Shown: in pieces, positions 52,901-61,789 of the stretch | Layout of the letters: each line of letters begins with the position of its first letter | How positions within the stretch are numbered: the first letter of the stretch is position 1 | NCBI RefSeq assembly: GCF_014650555.1 | Contig: NZ_BMVE01000007.1 | Span: 186,001 to 250,000 of the forward strand | Length of the DNA: 64,000 nucleotides | Direction: 5' to 3' | Origin: Streptomyces goshikiensis | GTDB taxonomy: Bacteria > Actinomycetota > Actinomycetes > Streptomycetales > Streptomycetaceae | Notes under the pieces: generated by a model | The model's input: only the letters and a program-made list of their open reading frames with translations | The model's database searches: none | Told to the model about the DNA's origin: nothing | Made by a program: the position numbers and the translations under genes

Positions 52901-53923
52901 TCAGGAACCCGCCGGACCGGGGCCGTGGGCGGCCGCGCGCCGGGACGCCGCGGCGTCCGTCACGTCGAGGAACACCCGGTCCAGCTCCGGCCAGCGGGCC
53001 TTCAGCTCGCCCCGGATGCGGACCATCGCGTCCTCGACGGTCTCGCTGTCGTACCCGGCCGTCAGGTCGACGGACGCGGCCAGCAGCGCCGAGTCCGGCC
53101 CCAGGCGCATCGTGAGCAGCGAGGGGACCGAGTCGATCTCCGGCTGCCGCCGCAGCAGCTCCTTCACCTCGCGCTGCAGCGCGGGATCGGCCGCCTCGCC
53201 GATCAGCTGGGCCCGGGCCCCCTTGCCGAGCACGTACGCCACGTAGACCAGCAGGACGCCGATCAGGATGGAGGCGGCCGCCTCGTACGCCACCTGCCCG
53301 GTCACCATGTGGAGGGCCATCCCGGCCATCGCCAGCAGCACGCCCGCGCAGGCCGTGCTGTCCTCCGCCAGGACGGTCCGCAGCGCCGGATCGCGCCCTT
53401 CCCGGATCTCCTCGGCCGTGCTGCGCCCGGCGGCCGCCGCCGCGGCGCGGACCTGACGGACCGCGCGGACCAGCGAGGCACCCTCGGCGAGCAGCGCCAC
53501 GAAGAGCACGGCCAGCCCGATCAGATAGCCCTCGTGGGATTCGGAGGCGCCGGAACGGAAGGCCTCGATGCCCTGGAACACCGAGAAGCAGCCTCCGGTG
53601 ACGAAGATGCCCACCGCGGCGAGCAGGGACCAGAAGAAGCGCTCCTTGCCGTAGCCGAAGGGGTGCCGCCGGTCGGCCGGGCGCCGGCTGCGCTTGACCG
53701 AGGCCAGCAGGAACACCTCGTTGAGACTGTCGGCCACCGAGTGGGCGGCCTCCGACAGCAGCGCGGGAGAGGCGGCGACGATGCCGCCGATGCCCTTGGC
53801 CACGCAGATGACCAGGTTGGCCGCGAGGGCCACCCACACCGTGAAACGGGTCTCGGTGTCCCGTTCGGCCGGGGTCGGCCCGGATTCGCTTCGCTCGGGC
53901 TGGACGCGCTCGGGCTGGGACAT
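52901..53923 (-). CDS. Cation diffusion facilitator family metal transporter
   Basis: A 340-residue CDF protein with about six membrane segments and metal-site motifs 'SEAAHSVADSLNEVFLL' (HxxxD) and 'LAEDSTACAGVLLAMAGMALH' (DxxxA/D type), plus the conserved 'HPFGYGKERFFW'. A C-terminal cytoplasmic domain spans about residues 255-325. It should export zinc, manganese or iron in exchange for protons. ATG 53923 with GGAGG upstream. Divergent from the YbdK-like gene. Confidence 0.93.
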   Translation of the reverse strand: MSQPERVQPERSESGPTPAERDTETRFTVWVALAANLVICVAKGIGGIVAASPALLSEAAHSVADSLNEVFLLASVKRSRRPADRRHPFGYGKERFFWSLLAAVGIFVTGGCFSVFQGIEAFRSGASESHEGYLIGLAVLFVALLAEGASLVRAVRQVRAAAAAAGRSTAEEIREGRDPALRTVLAEDSTACAGVLLAMAGMALHMVTGQVAYEAAASILIGVLLVYVAYVLGKGARAQLIGEAADPALQREVKELLRRQPEIDSVPSLLTMRLGPDSALLAASVDLTAGYDSETVEDAMVRIRGELKARWPELDRVFLDVTDAAASRRAAAHGPGPAGS

Positions 53924-54057
53924 GCACCCTCCGTGGGCCGGAACCGTACGGGATCCCTGGTGGGCCATCCCGTACCCCCGCGCCTGCCCCTGGCCCGGCC
54001 GCCCAAGCAGACGGGATCGGGCGAGACCGGCCCATTCCCCCGCCGACGGGGGTGATC

Positions 54058-54087
54058 ATGACGTATCCGGGTAGCCCCAGAGCGTGA
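54058..54087 (+). other. Possible 9-codon leader ORF coupled to the ligase gene
   Basis: ATG at 54058 with GGGGG upstream opens a nine-codon frame (MTYPGSPRA) whose TGA overlaps the GTG start of the ligase gene (54084). The ligase start itself lacks a good ribosome site, so coupled re-initiation is possible. Confidence 0.3.
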
Positions 54088-55178
54088 TCACGGTTGGCGT
54101 CGAAGAAGAGTACTTGCTGGTGGACCCGGACACCGGGGTCCCCGCACCGCTCGTGGAGGACGTACGCCGCACGGCCGGCCTCGGGCCGCTCGCCGAGCGC
54201 GGCGAGGTCCAGGACGAGCTGCTCCAGGCCCAGGTGGAAGTGGCCACCCCGGTGTGTTCGAGCCTGGAGGAGGTCGGGGGCCACCTGCTGCGCCTGCGCC
54301 ACGCGATGGCCTCGGCGGCCGAGGCGAACGGCTGCCGGATCGCCGCCACCGGCGCCGCGCCGGTCCGGGGCCCCAGCCCCGTACCGGTGACTCCGACACC
54401 GCGCTACCTGAGGATGGAGGGGGACGCCCGGCAGCTGGTCGACGAGCACCTGATCTGCGGGATGCACGTGCACGTGGCGGTCCCCGACCCCGAGACCGGC
54501 GTGGCGGTGCTGAACCGGATCCGGTATCGGCTCCCGACGCTGCTCGCGATGTCGGCCAACTCGCCCGTGTGGGACGGGCATGACACCGGCTTCGCGAGCT
54601 GGCGGACCATCGTGTTCGGCCGCTGGCCCGTCAGCGGACCCCCGCCGCGCTTCGCGGGGCACCTCGACTACGAACAGCGCCTGGAGGCGCTGGTGGCGTC
54701 CGGGGTGATCCCCGACCGGGGCCAGGTGTACTGGCAGGCCCGGCTCTCCGACCGCTACCCCACCGTCGAGGTGCGGTGCTCCGACGTGCAACTGCGGGCC
54801 GACGACGCGGTGATGCTCGCCGGCATCGTCCGCGCCCTGGTCGCCACGGCCATCGCCGAGGAGAAGGCGGGCGTCCCGGCGCCCCCGTGCGCGCCGGAGC
54901 TGGTGCGCGCGGGCACCTGGCACGCCGCCCGGTACGGCCTGAACAGCACCCTGCTGGATCCGCTGGGCCATCCGCACACCAGCGGCGACGTGCTGTGCTC
55001 GCTGCTGCTCCACATCACCCCGGCCCTGGAGGAGGCGGGTGACTTCCGGCAGGTGAGCGCCCTCGTCCACCGGCTCTTGCAGGAGGGCACCCCCGCCGAC
55101 CGGCAGCGCCGCGCCCTGACGGAGGGCGGGCTGCCGGGGCTGCTCGGCCTGATCACCGGGGCGACCGCGTCCGACTGA
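54084..55178 (+). CDS. YbdK-type carboxylate-amine ligase (glutamate-cysteine ligase GCS2 family)
   Basis: A 364-residue ATP-dependent ligase. The family start 'TVGVEEEYLLVDPDTG' contains the metal- and ATP-binding acidic cluster; 'QDELLQAQVEVATPVC', 'LICGMHVHVAVPD' and 'YPTVEVRCSDVQLRADDAV' complete the GCS2 pattern. YbdK has weak glutamate-cysteine ligase activity and its true substrate is unknown. The GTG at 54084 is the only start that gives the conserved N-terminus. Confidence 0.9.
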   Translation: MITVGVEEEYLLVDPDTGVPAPLVEDVRRTAGLGPLAERGEVQDELLQAQVEVATPVCSSLEEVGGHLLRLRHAMASAAEANGCRIAATGAAPVRGPSPVPVTPTPRYLRMEGDARQLVDEHLICGMHVHVAVPDPETGVAVLNRIRYRLPTLLAMSANSPVWDGHDTGFASWRTIVFGRWPVSGPPPRFAGHLDYEQRLEALVASGVIPDRGQVYWQARLSDRYPTVEVRCSDVQLRADDAVMLAGIVRALVATAIAEEKAGVPAPPCAPELVRAGTWHAARYGLNSTLLDPLGHPHTSGDVLCSLLLHITPALEEAGDFRQVSALVHRLLQEGTPADRQRRALTEGGLPGLLGLITGATASD

Positions 55179-55223
55179 GGGGAGCGCGCCCGGCCGGGAC
55201 GCGCGCCGCCCGGGGCCCGGGGG

Positions 55224-56795
55224 TCAGCCGAGGTGCGCGGTGGGCCTGCCGTCCACGTAGGTCTCCAGTACCTCGATGTCCCCGATCCGCGAGGTCTCCA
55301 CCCGGCGCGGATCGTCGCCCAGCACCACCAGGTCCGCCCGCTTGCCCGGGCTCAGGCTGCCCGCGTCGTCCTCCCAGTGGCAGGCGAACGCGCCGGCGGC
55401 GGTGTACGCGTACAGCGCCTCCTCCACGGTGATCGCCTCGGCCGGGCCGATCGGCTGTCCCGAGGCGGAGGCCCGCTCCACCATGAACTGGACGGCGCGC
55501 AGCGGGGAGCCGTCCGTGACGGGGCGGTCGGAGCTGCCCACCAGGGTGACGCCCCGGTCGAGGAAGCCCCGGCCCCGGTACATCCACGGGGCGCGCTCCG
55601 GGCCCATGATCGCCGCGTAGTCGTCGCCGAAGGAGCGCAGGAAGTGCGGCTGCACCACCGCGCTGACCCCGAGGGCGGCGAAGCGCGGCAGCTGGTCGGG
55701 GCGGATCAGCCCGGCGTGTTCGATGCGGTGCCGGGCGCCCGGGCGGGGCCGTAGCCGCTGGGCCCGCTCCAGGGCGTCGAGGGCGAGGTCCGCGGCGCGG
55801 TCGCCGATGGCGTGCACCGCCAGCTGCCATCCGGCGAGATGGCCGGCGACGATCAGGTCGGTGATCCGCTCCGGGGCGTCCTGGAGTTCGCCCGCGCCGT
55901 CGGACCCCTCGTACGGGCTGGTGAGCGCGGCCGTACGGGCCATCATGCCGCCGTCGGTGTAGATCTTGAGGGCGCCTAGGGACAGCCAGTCGTCCCCGAA
56001 TCCGGTCCGCAGCCCGAGGCCGAGCGCCCGCGGGATGCCGTCGGCCGGGTGGGCGGCGACCGGGTGCAGGGTGTCCCCGGCGGCCATCAGCTGCACGCGC
56101 AGCGGCAGCCGGCCCCGGTCGCGCAGCAGTTGGTACGCCCCCGCCTCGACCGGGCTGTGGCCGAGCAGCCCGCCGCCGATGCCGGCCTCGGCGCAGGCGG
56201 TGATGCCCTCGGCCAGGCACTGCCGGCCGGCGCGCTCGATCGCGCCGGCCAGCTCCTCCTGGGAGTACGGCAGCCGCAGCCGCCGGGCGGCGGTCATGGC
56301 GCTCTCGGCGAGGAAGCCCTGCCCGTCGGCGGCCGGGGCGGGGAGCAGGTCCAGGACGGCGCTGTTGACCACGCAGCCGTGCCCCGAGTCGTGGATCATG
56401 AACACCTTGCGGCCGTCGCTGACCTCGTCCAGTTCCGCGGCGGTCAGGTGGCGGCCCAGCGCCCGCTGGTCGTATCCGGCGACGTCCACCCAGGCGCCCT
56501 CGGGCCGGTCCGCGACGGCCCGGGCCACCACGGCCAGGATGTCCTCGGCCCGGGTGCAGGGGGCCACGCTCGGGGCGGCCGCCTTCAGGCCCGTCCAGGC
56601 GAGGTGGACGTGGCTGTCGATGAACCCCGGGAGCACGGTGGCGCCCTGGAGGTCGACGACCTCGCGGGCGGGCAGACCCGTGACGGCCCCGTCGAGCCCG
56701 ACGACGCGGCCGCGCCAGATGCCGAGGTCACGGGCGACGGGGTGGGCGGGGTCCATGGTGATGACGTGCGCGTTGGTCAGCCGCGTGTCGAGCAT
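55224..56795 (-). CDS. Amidohydrolase family protein (YtcJ-like)
   Basis: A 523-residue metal-dependent amidohydrolase. It opens with a small beta sandwich ('LTNAHVITMDPAHPVARDLG'), has the HxH metal motif in 'VLPGFIDSHVHLAW', a later 'GWQLAVHAIGDRAADLALDAL' and 'RIEHAGLIRPDQLPR', and an Asp in 'LVGSSDRPVTDGSPLRAVQ'. It closes with 'LSPGKRADLVVLGDDPRRVE'. YtcJ-like members hydrolyse amides or formamides. It starts 13 bp after the siderophore ATPase stop, so it may be in the same iron-regulated transcript, which is unusual company for this family. ATG 56795. Confidence 0.9.
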   Translation of the reverse strand: MLDTRLTNAHVITMDPAHPVARDLGIWRGRVVGLDGAVTGLPAREVVDLQGATVLPGFIDSHVHLAWTGLKAAAPSVAPCTRAEDILAVVARAVADRPEGAWVDVAGYDQRALGRHLTAAELDEVSDGRKVFMIHDSGHGCVVNSAVLDLLPAPAADGQGFLAESAMTAARRLRLPYSQEELAGAIERAGRQCLAEGITACAEAGIGGGLLGHSPVEAGAYQLLRDRGRLPLRVQLMAAGDTLHPVAAHPADGIPRALGLGLRTGFGDDWLSLGALKIYTDGGMMARTAALTSPYEGSDGAGELQDAPERITDLIVAGHLAGWQLAVHAIGDRAADLALDALERAQRLRPRPGARHRIEHAGLIRPDQLPRFAALGVSAVVQPHFLRSFGDDYAAIMGPERAPWMYRGRGFLDRGVTLVGSSDRPVTDGSPLRAVQFMVERASASGQPIGPAEAITVEEALYAYTAAGAFACHWEDDAGSLSPGKRADLVVLGDDPRRVETSRIGDIEVLETYVDGRPTAHLG

Positions 56796-56808
56796 GGGAG
56801 TCGGGTCC

Positions 56809-57726
56809 TCAGGGTGTGTGTGCCACGGATTGCGGATTCACCTGGTGCCCCGGACCCGTGAAGTGGCGGGTGCGGGCGGTGGGGATCATCAGCGGGGTAC
56901 CGGTCTCCGGGTCCTCGATGATCCGGCAGGGCAGACCGAAGACCTCCCGGACCAGCTCGGCCGTCATGACCGTCGAGGGGTCCCCCTCGGCGGCGATCGT
57001 GCCTCCGGGTTTCATGACCACCAGGTGACTGGCGTACCGGCAGGCCTGGTTGAGGTCGTGCAGCACGGCGACGATGGTGTGCCCGCGGCGCTCGTGCAGG
57101 TCGGCGCAGAGGTTGAGGACCTCCACCTGGTGGGCGATGTCCAGGTAGGTGGTCGGCTCGTCCAGCAGCAGTACGGAGGTCTGCTGGGCGAGCACCATGG
57201 ACAGCCAGACGCGCTGGCGCTGGCCGCCGGAGAGGTCGTCCACGGGGCGGTCCGCGAGCTCCAGTACGCCGGTCTGCCCCATGGCCTCGACGACGGCGGC
57301 CTCGTCCTGCGGCGACCACTGCTTGAGCATCCGCTGGTGCGGGTAGCGGCCGCGGGCCACCAGGTCGCCGACCGTGATGCCGTCCGGCGCGGTGGAGGTC
57401 TGCGGGAGCAGGCCGAGCCGGCGGGCGACCTCGCGGGAGCGGTAGGAGGCGATGGCCGCCCCGTCCAGGTAGACCTCGCCCGCCTTGGGCTTCAGCATCC
57501 GGGCGAGCGCCTTCAGGAGGGTGGACTTGCCGCAGGCGTTGGGGCCGATGATCACGGTGAAGGAGCGGTCGGGGATGACGACCCCGAGGCCGGTGGCCAC
57601 GGTGCGTTGCTCGTAGCAGAGGGTCAGGCCCTCGGCCCGCAGCCGGGCCGTCGGGGCCGGTTCTGTCCGGGCGGCCGGTTCCCCCTCCGGTGAGGGGGAG
57701 GCGTCCGGAGCGCTCGTACGTGTCAT
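56809..57726 (-). CDS. Iron-siderophore ABC importer, ATP-binding protein
   Basis: A 305-residue FecE/FepC-type ATPase. Walker A is 'FTVIIGPNACGKSTLLKALA', signature 'DDLSGGQRQRVWLSMVLAQQ', Walker B 'VLLLDEPTTYLDIAHQVEVL' and H-loop 'VLHDLNQACRYASH', all typical of ferric siderophore importers. ATG at 57726 overlaps the stop of the permease gene upstream (ATGA). It is the third gene of the permease-permease-ATPase operon, controlled by the iron boxes at 59944 and 60048. No substrate-binding lipoprotein is present in this window. Confidence 0.94.
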   Translation of the reverse strand: MTRTSAPDASPSPEGEPAARTEPAPTARLRAEGLTLCYEQRTVATGLGVVIPDRSFTVIIGPNACGKSTLLKALARMLKPKAGEVYLDGAAIASYRSREVARRLGLLPQTSTAPDGITVGDLVARGRYPHQRMLKQWSPQDEAAVVEAMGQTGVLELADRPVDDLSGGQRQRVWLSMVLAQQTSVLLLDEPTTYLDIAHQVEVLNLCADLHERRGHTIVAVLHDLNQACRYASHLVVMKPGGTIAAEGDPSTVMTAELVREVFGLPCRIIEDPETGTPLMIPTARTRHFTGPGHQVNPQSVAHTP

Positions 57727-58835
57727 GCGCGGCTCTTTCGCGACTCGGTGACCAGCAGCCAGATGAGGTAGAGCCCTCCGATGGTGCCGGTCGCCGTACC
57801 GACCGGCAGGAGGGCGGGGGAGAAGACGCGCTGCACCACGAGGTCGCTCACGGCCAGCAGGACGGCGCCCATCAGGGCGGCCGGGACCAGCCCGGATCCC
57901 GGGGAGCGGATCAGCTTGCGGGAGAGCTGGGGCGCCGCCAGCGCGATGAACCAGATCGGCCCGGTCACCGCGGTGGCGAACGCGGCCAGCGCCACGCTGA
58001 TCAGGAGGAGGGCGGTGCGGCTGCGGGCCACGTCCACGCCGAGGGCCATCGCCGTGTCGTCCCCCATCTCCACCATGGTCAGCCGGCCGCCGAGGAGGAA
58101 GGTGGGCGGCAGCAGGACCGCCACCGCGAGCCCGACCGCTGTGGCGTGCTCCCAGGTGCGGTTGCCCAGGCTGCCGATCAGCCAGGCCTGCGCCTCCAGT
58201 GCCTCCTGCCAGGAGGCCCGGGTGATCAGGTACGAGTTGACGGCGAGCAGCAGCGCGCTGACGCCGATGCCCATGACGACGAGGCGGAACCCCTGGACGC
58301 CCCCGCCGAACACCAGGAGGTAGACGGCGAGGGCGGTGCCCAGTCCGCCGATCAGGGCGCCGAGGACGATCTGGGTCATGCTGCCGTGCAGGACGACGAT
58401 GACGACCAGCGCGCCGGTCGCCGAACCGTTGGTGAAGCCGATGATGTCCGGGCTGCCCAGCGGGTTGCGCGTCAGGCTCTGCAGGACGGCCCCGCTCACG
58501 GACAGGGCGGAGCCGACGCACAGGGCGGTCACCAGGCGGGGCATGCGCAGGGTGTTGACGATGAAGTCGGCGCCGCCGGAGCCCTTGCCGGCCAGGGCCC
58601 GGAGCACCTCGGGGACCGGGAGGGCGAAGTCGCCGGTGGTCAGCGAGACCAGCACGACCGCCACCAGTACGACGGCCAGCGCCGCGGTGACGGCCAGCGA
58701 ACGGCCGTGGAAGCGCAGGGAGACACGGCCCCGGCGGCTGCGTACGACCCGGCCGGTGACCACCCGGGGGCGGGCGCCGGGCCGGCCGGCCGGTGCGGGC
58801 GGAGCGGAGGTCCTCGCCTCCGGAGCGGGGCTCAC
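57723..58835 (-). CDS. Iron-siderophore ABC importer, permease (FecD type)
   Basis: A 370-residue FecCD-family permease with about ten membrane segments. Motifs are 'TLRMPRLVTALCVGSALSVSGAVLQ', 'LTRNPLGSPDIIGFTNGSATG' and 'GPIWFIALAAPQLSRKL'. A hydrophilic N-terminal ~45 residues precedes the first span. The GTG at 58835 overlaps the upstream permease stop (GTGA). It forms a heterodimer with the product of 58832-59905. Confidence 0.93.
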   Translation of the reverse strand: MSPAPEARTSAPPAPAGRPGARPRVVTGRVVRSRRGRVSLRFHGRSLAVTAALAVVLVAVVLVSLTTGDFALPVPEVLRALAGKGSGGADFIVNTLRMPRLVTALCVGSALSVSGAVLQSLTRNPLGSPDIIGFTNGSATGALVVIVVLHGSMTQIVLGALIGGLGTALAVYLLVFGGGVQGFRLVVMGIGVSALLLAVNSYLITRASWQEALEAQAWLIGSLGNRTWEHATAVGLAVAVLLPPTFLLGGRLTMVEMGDDTAMALGVDVARSRTALLLISVALAAFATAVTGPIWFIALAAPQLSRKLIRSPGSGLVPAALMGAVLLAVSDLVVQRVFSPALLPVGTATGTIGGLYLIWLLVTESRKSRA

Positions 58836-59905
58836 AGCATGACCAGCTTCCGGCGGCGGCACAGGACGAGGAAGAGCGGCGCCCCGATGAACGCGGTGAC
58901 GATGCCCACCTGTACCTCCCCGGGCGCCCCGAGCACCCGGCCCAGCACGTCCGAGCCGATCAGCAGGACCGGCGCCAGCAGCATCGAGTACGCCATCACC
59001 CAGCGCTGGTCGGGGCCGACCACGAAGCGCGCCACGTGCGGGACCACCAGGCCGACGAAGCCGATCGGCCCGGCGGCGGCGGTCGCCGCCCCGCACAGCA
59101 GCATCACGGAGACGACCCCGAGGACTCGGGTGCGGCCGATGTTCACCCCCAGGGCCCTGCCCAGCTGTTCGCCCATGGCGAGGGCGTTGAGGGAGGGGGC
59201 CAGCAGCAGCGCGAGGACCAGCCCGGTCACGACGAAGGGCGCGATCACCCACACCACGTCCATCCGGCGGCCGGCGAGCGCGCCCACCGTCCAGAAGCGG
59301 AACTGGTTGAAGGCCCGGGGATCGAGGAGCAGGACGGCGGAGTTGAAGGCGTACAGCACCGCGGTCACCGCCGCCCCGGCGACCACCAGCCGGTCGGGGG
59401 TGGCCAGTTTGCGGCCCGCCGAGCCCAGCAGGTAGACGGCGACCGAGGCGAGGGCGGCTCCGGCGAAGGCGAACCAGACGTAGCCGAGGGCCGAGCCGAC
59501 GCCGAGGAAGGCGATGGCCACCACCACGCCCGTCGAGGCCCCGAGGCTCACGCCCAACAGGCCGGGATCGGCCAGCGGGTTGCGGGTCAGGGCCTGCATG
59601 AGGGCGCCCGACAGGCCGAGGGCGATGCCCACCAGCAGGCCGAGCACGGTCCGCGGGATCCGGTAACTGTGGATGATCACGGAGGTCTGTGACCCGTCGG
59701 GGTTCCACAGCACGCTCCAGGTGGAGGTGAACGGGATGTCCCGGGTGCCCAGCCAGACGCTGAGCAAGGAGATCAGGATGAGCGCGGCGAGGGCGACGAG
59801 CAGGCCCGCGCCGCGCAGGGCGGTCACGGCGGTCCTGCGCGGGGCCGGGGCGGCCGCCTCCGCGGCGCCGCTCCCGGCCGTCGCCCGGGTCTCGACCGAC
59901 AACAC
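58832..59905 (-). CDS. Iron-siderophore ABC importer, permease (FecC type)
   Basis: A 357-residue FecCD-family permease with 'SYRIPRTVLGLLVGIALGLSGALMQ', 'LTRNPLADPGLLGVSLGASTG', and 'GPIGFVGLVVPHVARFVVG', all diagnostic. First gene of the three-gene import operon. The start at 59905 lies 39 bp from an iron box at 59944-59962, so DmdR1/DtxR-type repression under iron-replete conditions is expected. Confidence 0.94.
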   Translation of the reverse strand: MLSVETRATAGSGAAEAAAPAPRRTAVTALRGAGLLVALAALILISLLSVWLGTRDIPFTSTWSVLWNPDGSQTSVIIHSYRIPRTVLGLLVGIALGLSGALMQALTRNPLADPGLLGVSLGASTGVVVAIAFLGVGSALGYVWFAFAGAALASVAVYLLGSAGRKLATPDRLVVAGAAVTAVLYAFNSAVLLLDPRAFNQFRFWTVGALAGRRMDVVWVIAPFVVTGLVLALLLAPSLNALAMGEQLGRALGVNIGRTRVLGVVSVMLLCGAATAAAGPIGFVGLVVPHVARFVVGPDQRWVMAYSMLLAPVLLIGSDVLGRVLGAPGEVQVGIVTAFIGAPLFLVLCRRRKLVML

Positions 59906-59943
59906 GGCTCCCCTCGGCGACCTTTGGTTCGCGAAGCGATAAC

Positions 59944-59962
59944 TTAGGTGAGGCTAACCGAA
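59944..59962. promoter_or_regulatory. Iron box for the importer operon
   Basis: TTAGGTGAGGCTAACCGAA matches the DtxR/DmdR consensus TTAGGTTAGGCTAACCTAA at 17 of 19 positions. It lies just upstream of the siderophore importer operon on the minus strand. Confidence 0.88.
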
Positions 59963-60047
59963 TGAACTCGACAGGGTCAACGGCCTTGCAGACCTGGGCA
60001 GTCCGGGTGAGTGAGGTGGATTCGCACCCGGTTCCGAGTCTCGAACA

Positions 60048-60066
60048 TTAGAGTAGCCTTACCTAA
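60048..60066. promoter_or_regulatory. Iron box for the exporter operon
   Basis: TTAGAGTAGCCTTACCTAA matches the DtxR/DmdR iron-box consensus at 15 of 19 positions. It lies 26 bp before the start of the ABC exporter gene, so it probably overlaps that promoter. Confidence 0.8.
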
Positions 60067-60091
60067 CTAGAGGCCACTTCGGAGGTCCCGC

Positions 60092-61789
60092 ATGGCTGAG
60101 GGAAGTCCACCCGGAGGCTCCGTCCTCCGGCGCGCGATCAGCGGGCAGCGGCGCCGGGTCGCCGCCGCCTCGCTCCTCGGTACGACACACCAGGCGTGCG
60201 AGGCCATGGTGCCCGTCGTCATCGGCGTCATCATCGACCGGGCCGTGGCCACCGGATCCACCACCGCGCTCCTGCGCTGGCTGGGGATCCTCGCCGCGCT
60301 GTTCCTCCTCCTGTCCACCTGCTACCGCACCGCGGCCCGCATCACCGACGGCTCCGGCGAACTCGCAGCCCACCGCCTGCGCACCGAACTCGCCGCCCGG
60401 ATCCTCGACCCCCGCGGCGGCGCCGACACCGGCCGGCTCCCCGGCGCGCTCACCGCCATGGCCACCGGCGACGCCGCCCGGGTGGGAGCCGTGGTCGCCG
60501 CGCTCCCGTACTTCGTCGCCGCCCTCGCCGGACTCGCCGTCAGCGCCGTCGCCCTGCTGCGCGTCTCGGTCCCCCTCGGCCTGCTCATCCTGCTCGGAGT
60601 GCCCCCGCTGCTCTGGCTCGGGCACCGCATCAGCCTTCCGCTGGAGCGGCGCAGCGAGGCCGAACAGGAGCGGGCCGCGCACGCCTCCGGAGTCGCCGCC
60701 GACCTCGTCGCCGGACTGCGCGTGCTCAAGGGCATCGGCGCCGAACAGGCCGCCGTGGCCCGCTACCGCCGCACCAGCCAGGACTCCCTCGCGGCCGCCC
60801 TGCGCGCGGCCCGCAGCCGCTCCCGGCACGACGGGGCGATCCTCTCCCTGACCGGAGTCTTCATCGCCGTCATCGGCCTGGTCGGCGCCCGCCTGGCGAT
60901 GGACGGCTCCCTCAGCGTCGGCGAACTCGTCGCGGCCGTGGGCCTGGCCCAGTTCCTCCTCGGGCCGTTCCAGCTCCTGACCTACGTCAGCGGCGAGTTC
61001 GCCCAGGGCCGCGCCTCCGCCGAGCGGATCGGCGAGGTGCTCGGCTGCGCACACGCCGTGCCCGCCGGAACCGCCGCCCTGCCCCGCCCGGTCACCGGAG
61101 GACTGCGGCTGCGCGGACTCTCGTACGGCGCCCTGCGCGGGATCGACCTCGACATCGAGGAGGGCAGCCTGGTCGGCGTCGTCTCCCCGGACCCGGCCGC
61201 CGCCACCGACCTGCTGCTGTGCCTGGGCCGCGAGAGCGACCCCGACGAAGGCACCGTCGAGCTCGGCGGGATCGCCCTCTCCCGCCTCGACCCCGACGCC
61301 CTGCGGCACGCCATCCTCGTCGCCCACCACGACGCCGACCTGTTCGAGGCCACCCTGCTGGACAACGTACGGGCCGGAGCGGACACTCCGGAAGCGGACC
61401 TCGCGCCCGTGCTCACCGCCTCCACCACCGACGACGTGGCCCGCGCCCTGCCCCGCGGCGTGCACACCCCGCTCGGCGAACGCGGCCGCTCCCTCTCGGG
61501 CGGACAGCGCCAACGGGTCGCGCTGGCCAGGGCCCTGGCCGCCGACCCGCACGTCCTGGTGGTGCACGACCCGACCACCGCCGTGGACACCGTCACCGAA
61601 TCGCTGATCGCCGGCCGGCTGCGCGAGCTGCGGCGGGGCCGCACCACCCTCCTCGTCACCACCAGCCCGGCGCTGCTCGCCGTCACCGACCGGGTCGTCG
61701 TCATCGGTGACGGCGCCGTCACCGCCGACGGCCACCACCGGGAACTCGTCTCCGCCGACGCGGCCTACCGCTCGGTGGTGCTCGTATGA
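60092..61789 (+). CDS. ABC exporter half-transporter with degenerate Walker A
   Basis: A 565-residue fusion of a six-span membrane domain (~15-310) and an ATPase domain (~335-560). The signature 'RSLSGGQRQRVALARALA' is intact, but the Walker A region reads 'VGVVSPDPAAATDLLL' with no GxxGxGK[S/T], and Walker B 'VLVVHDPTTAVDT' has Pro in place of the catalytic Glu. It can therefore supply only the signature half of one ATP site. Iron box upstream and divergence from siderophore importer genes suggest siderophore export or import. ATG 60092. The next gene overlaps it by ATGA. Confidence 0.9.
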   Translation: MAEGSPPGGSVLRRAISGQRRRVAAASLLGTTHQACEAMVPVVIGVIIDRAVATGSTTALLRWLGILAALFLLLSTCYRTAARITDGSGELAAHRLRTELAARILDPRGGADTGRLPGALTAMATGDAARVGAVVAALPYFVAALAGLAVSAVALLRVSVPLGLLILLGVPPLLWLGHRISLPLERRSEAEQERAAHASGVAADLVAGLRVLKGIGAEQAAVARYRRTSQDSLAAALRAARSRSRHDGAILSLTGVFIAVIGLVGARLAMDGSLSVGELVAAVGLAQFLLGPFQLLTYVSGEFAQGRASAERIGEVLGCAHAVPAGTAALPRPVTGGLRLRGLSYGALRGIDLDIEEGSLVGVVSPDPAAATDLLLCLGRESDPDEGTVELGGIALSRLDPDALRHAILVAHHDADLFEATLLDNVRAGADTPEADLAPVLTASTTDDVARALPRGVHTPLGERGRSLSGGQRQRVALARALAADPHVLVVHDPTTAVDTVTESLIAGRLRELRRGRTTLLVTTSPALLAVTDRVVVIGDGAVTADGHHRELVSADAAYRSVVLV

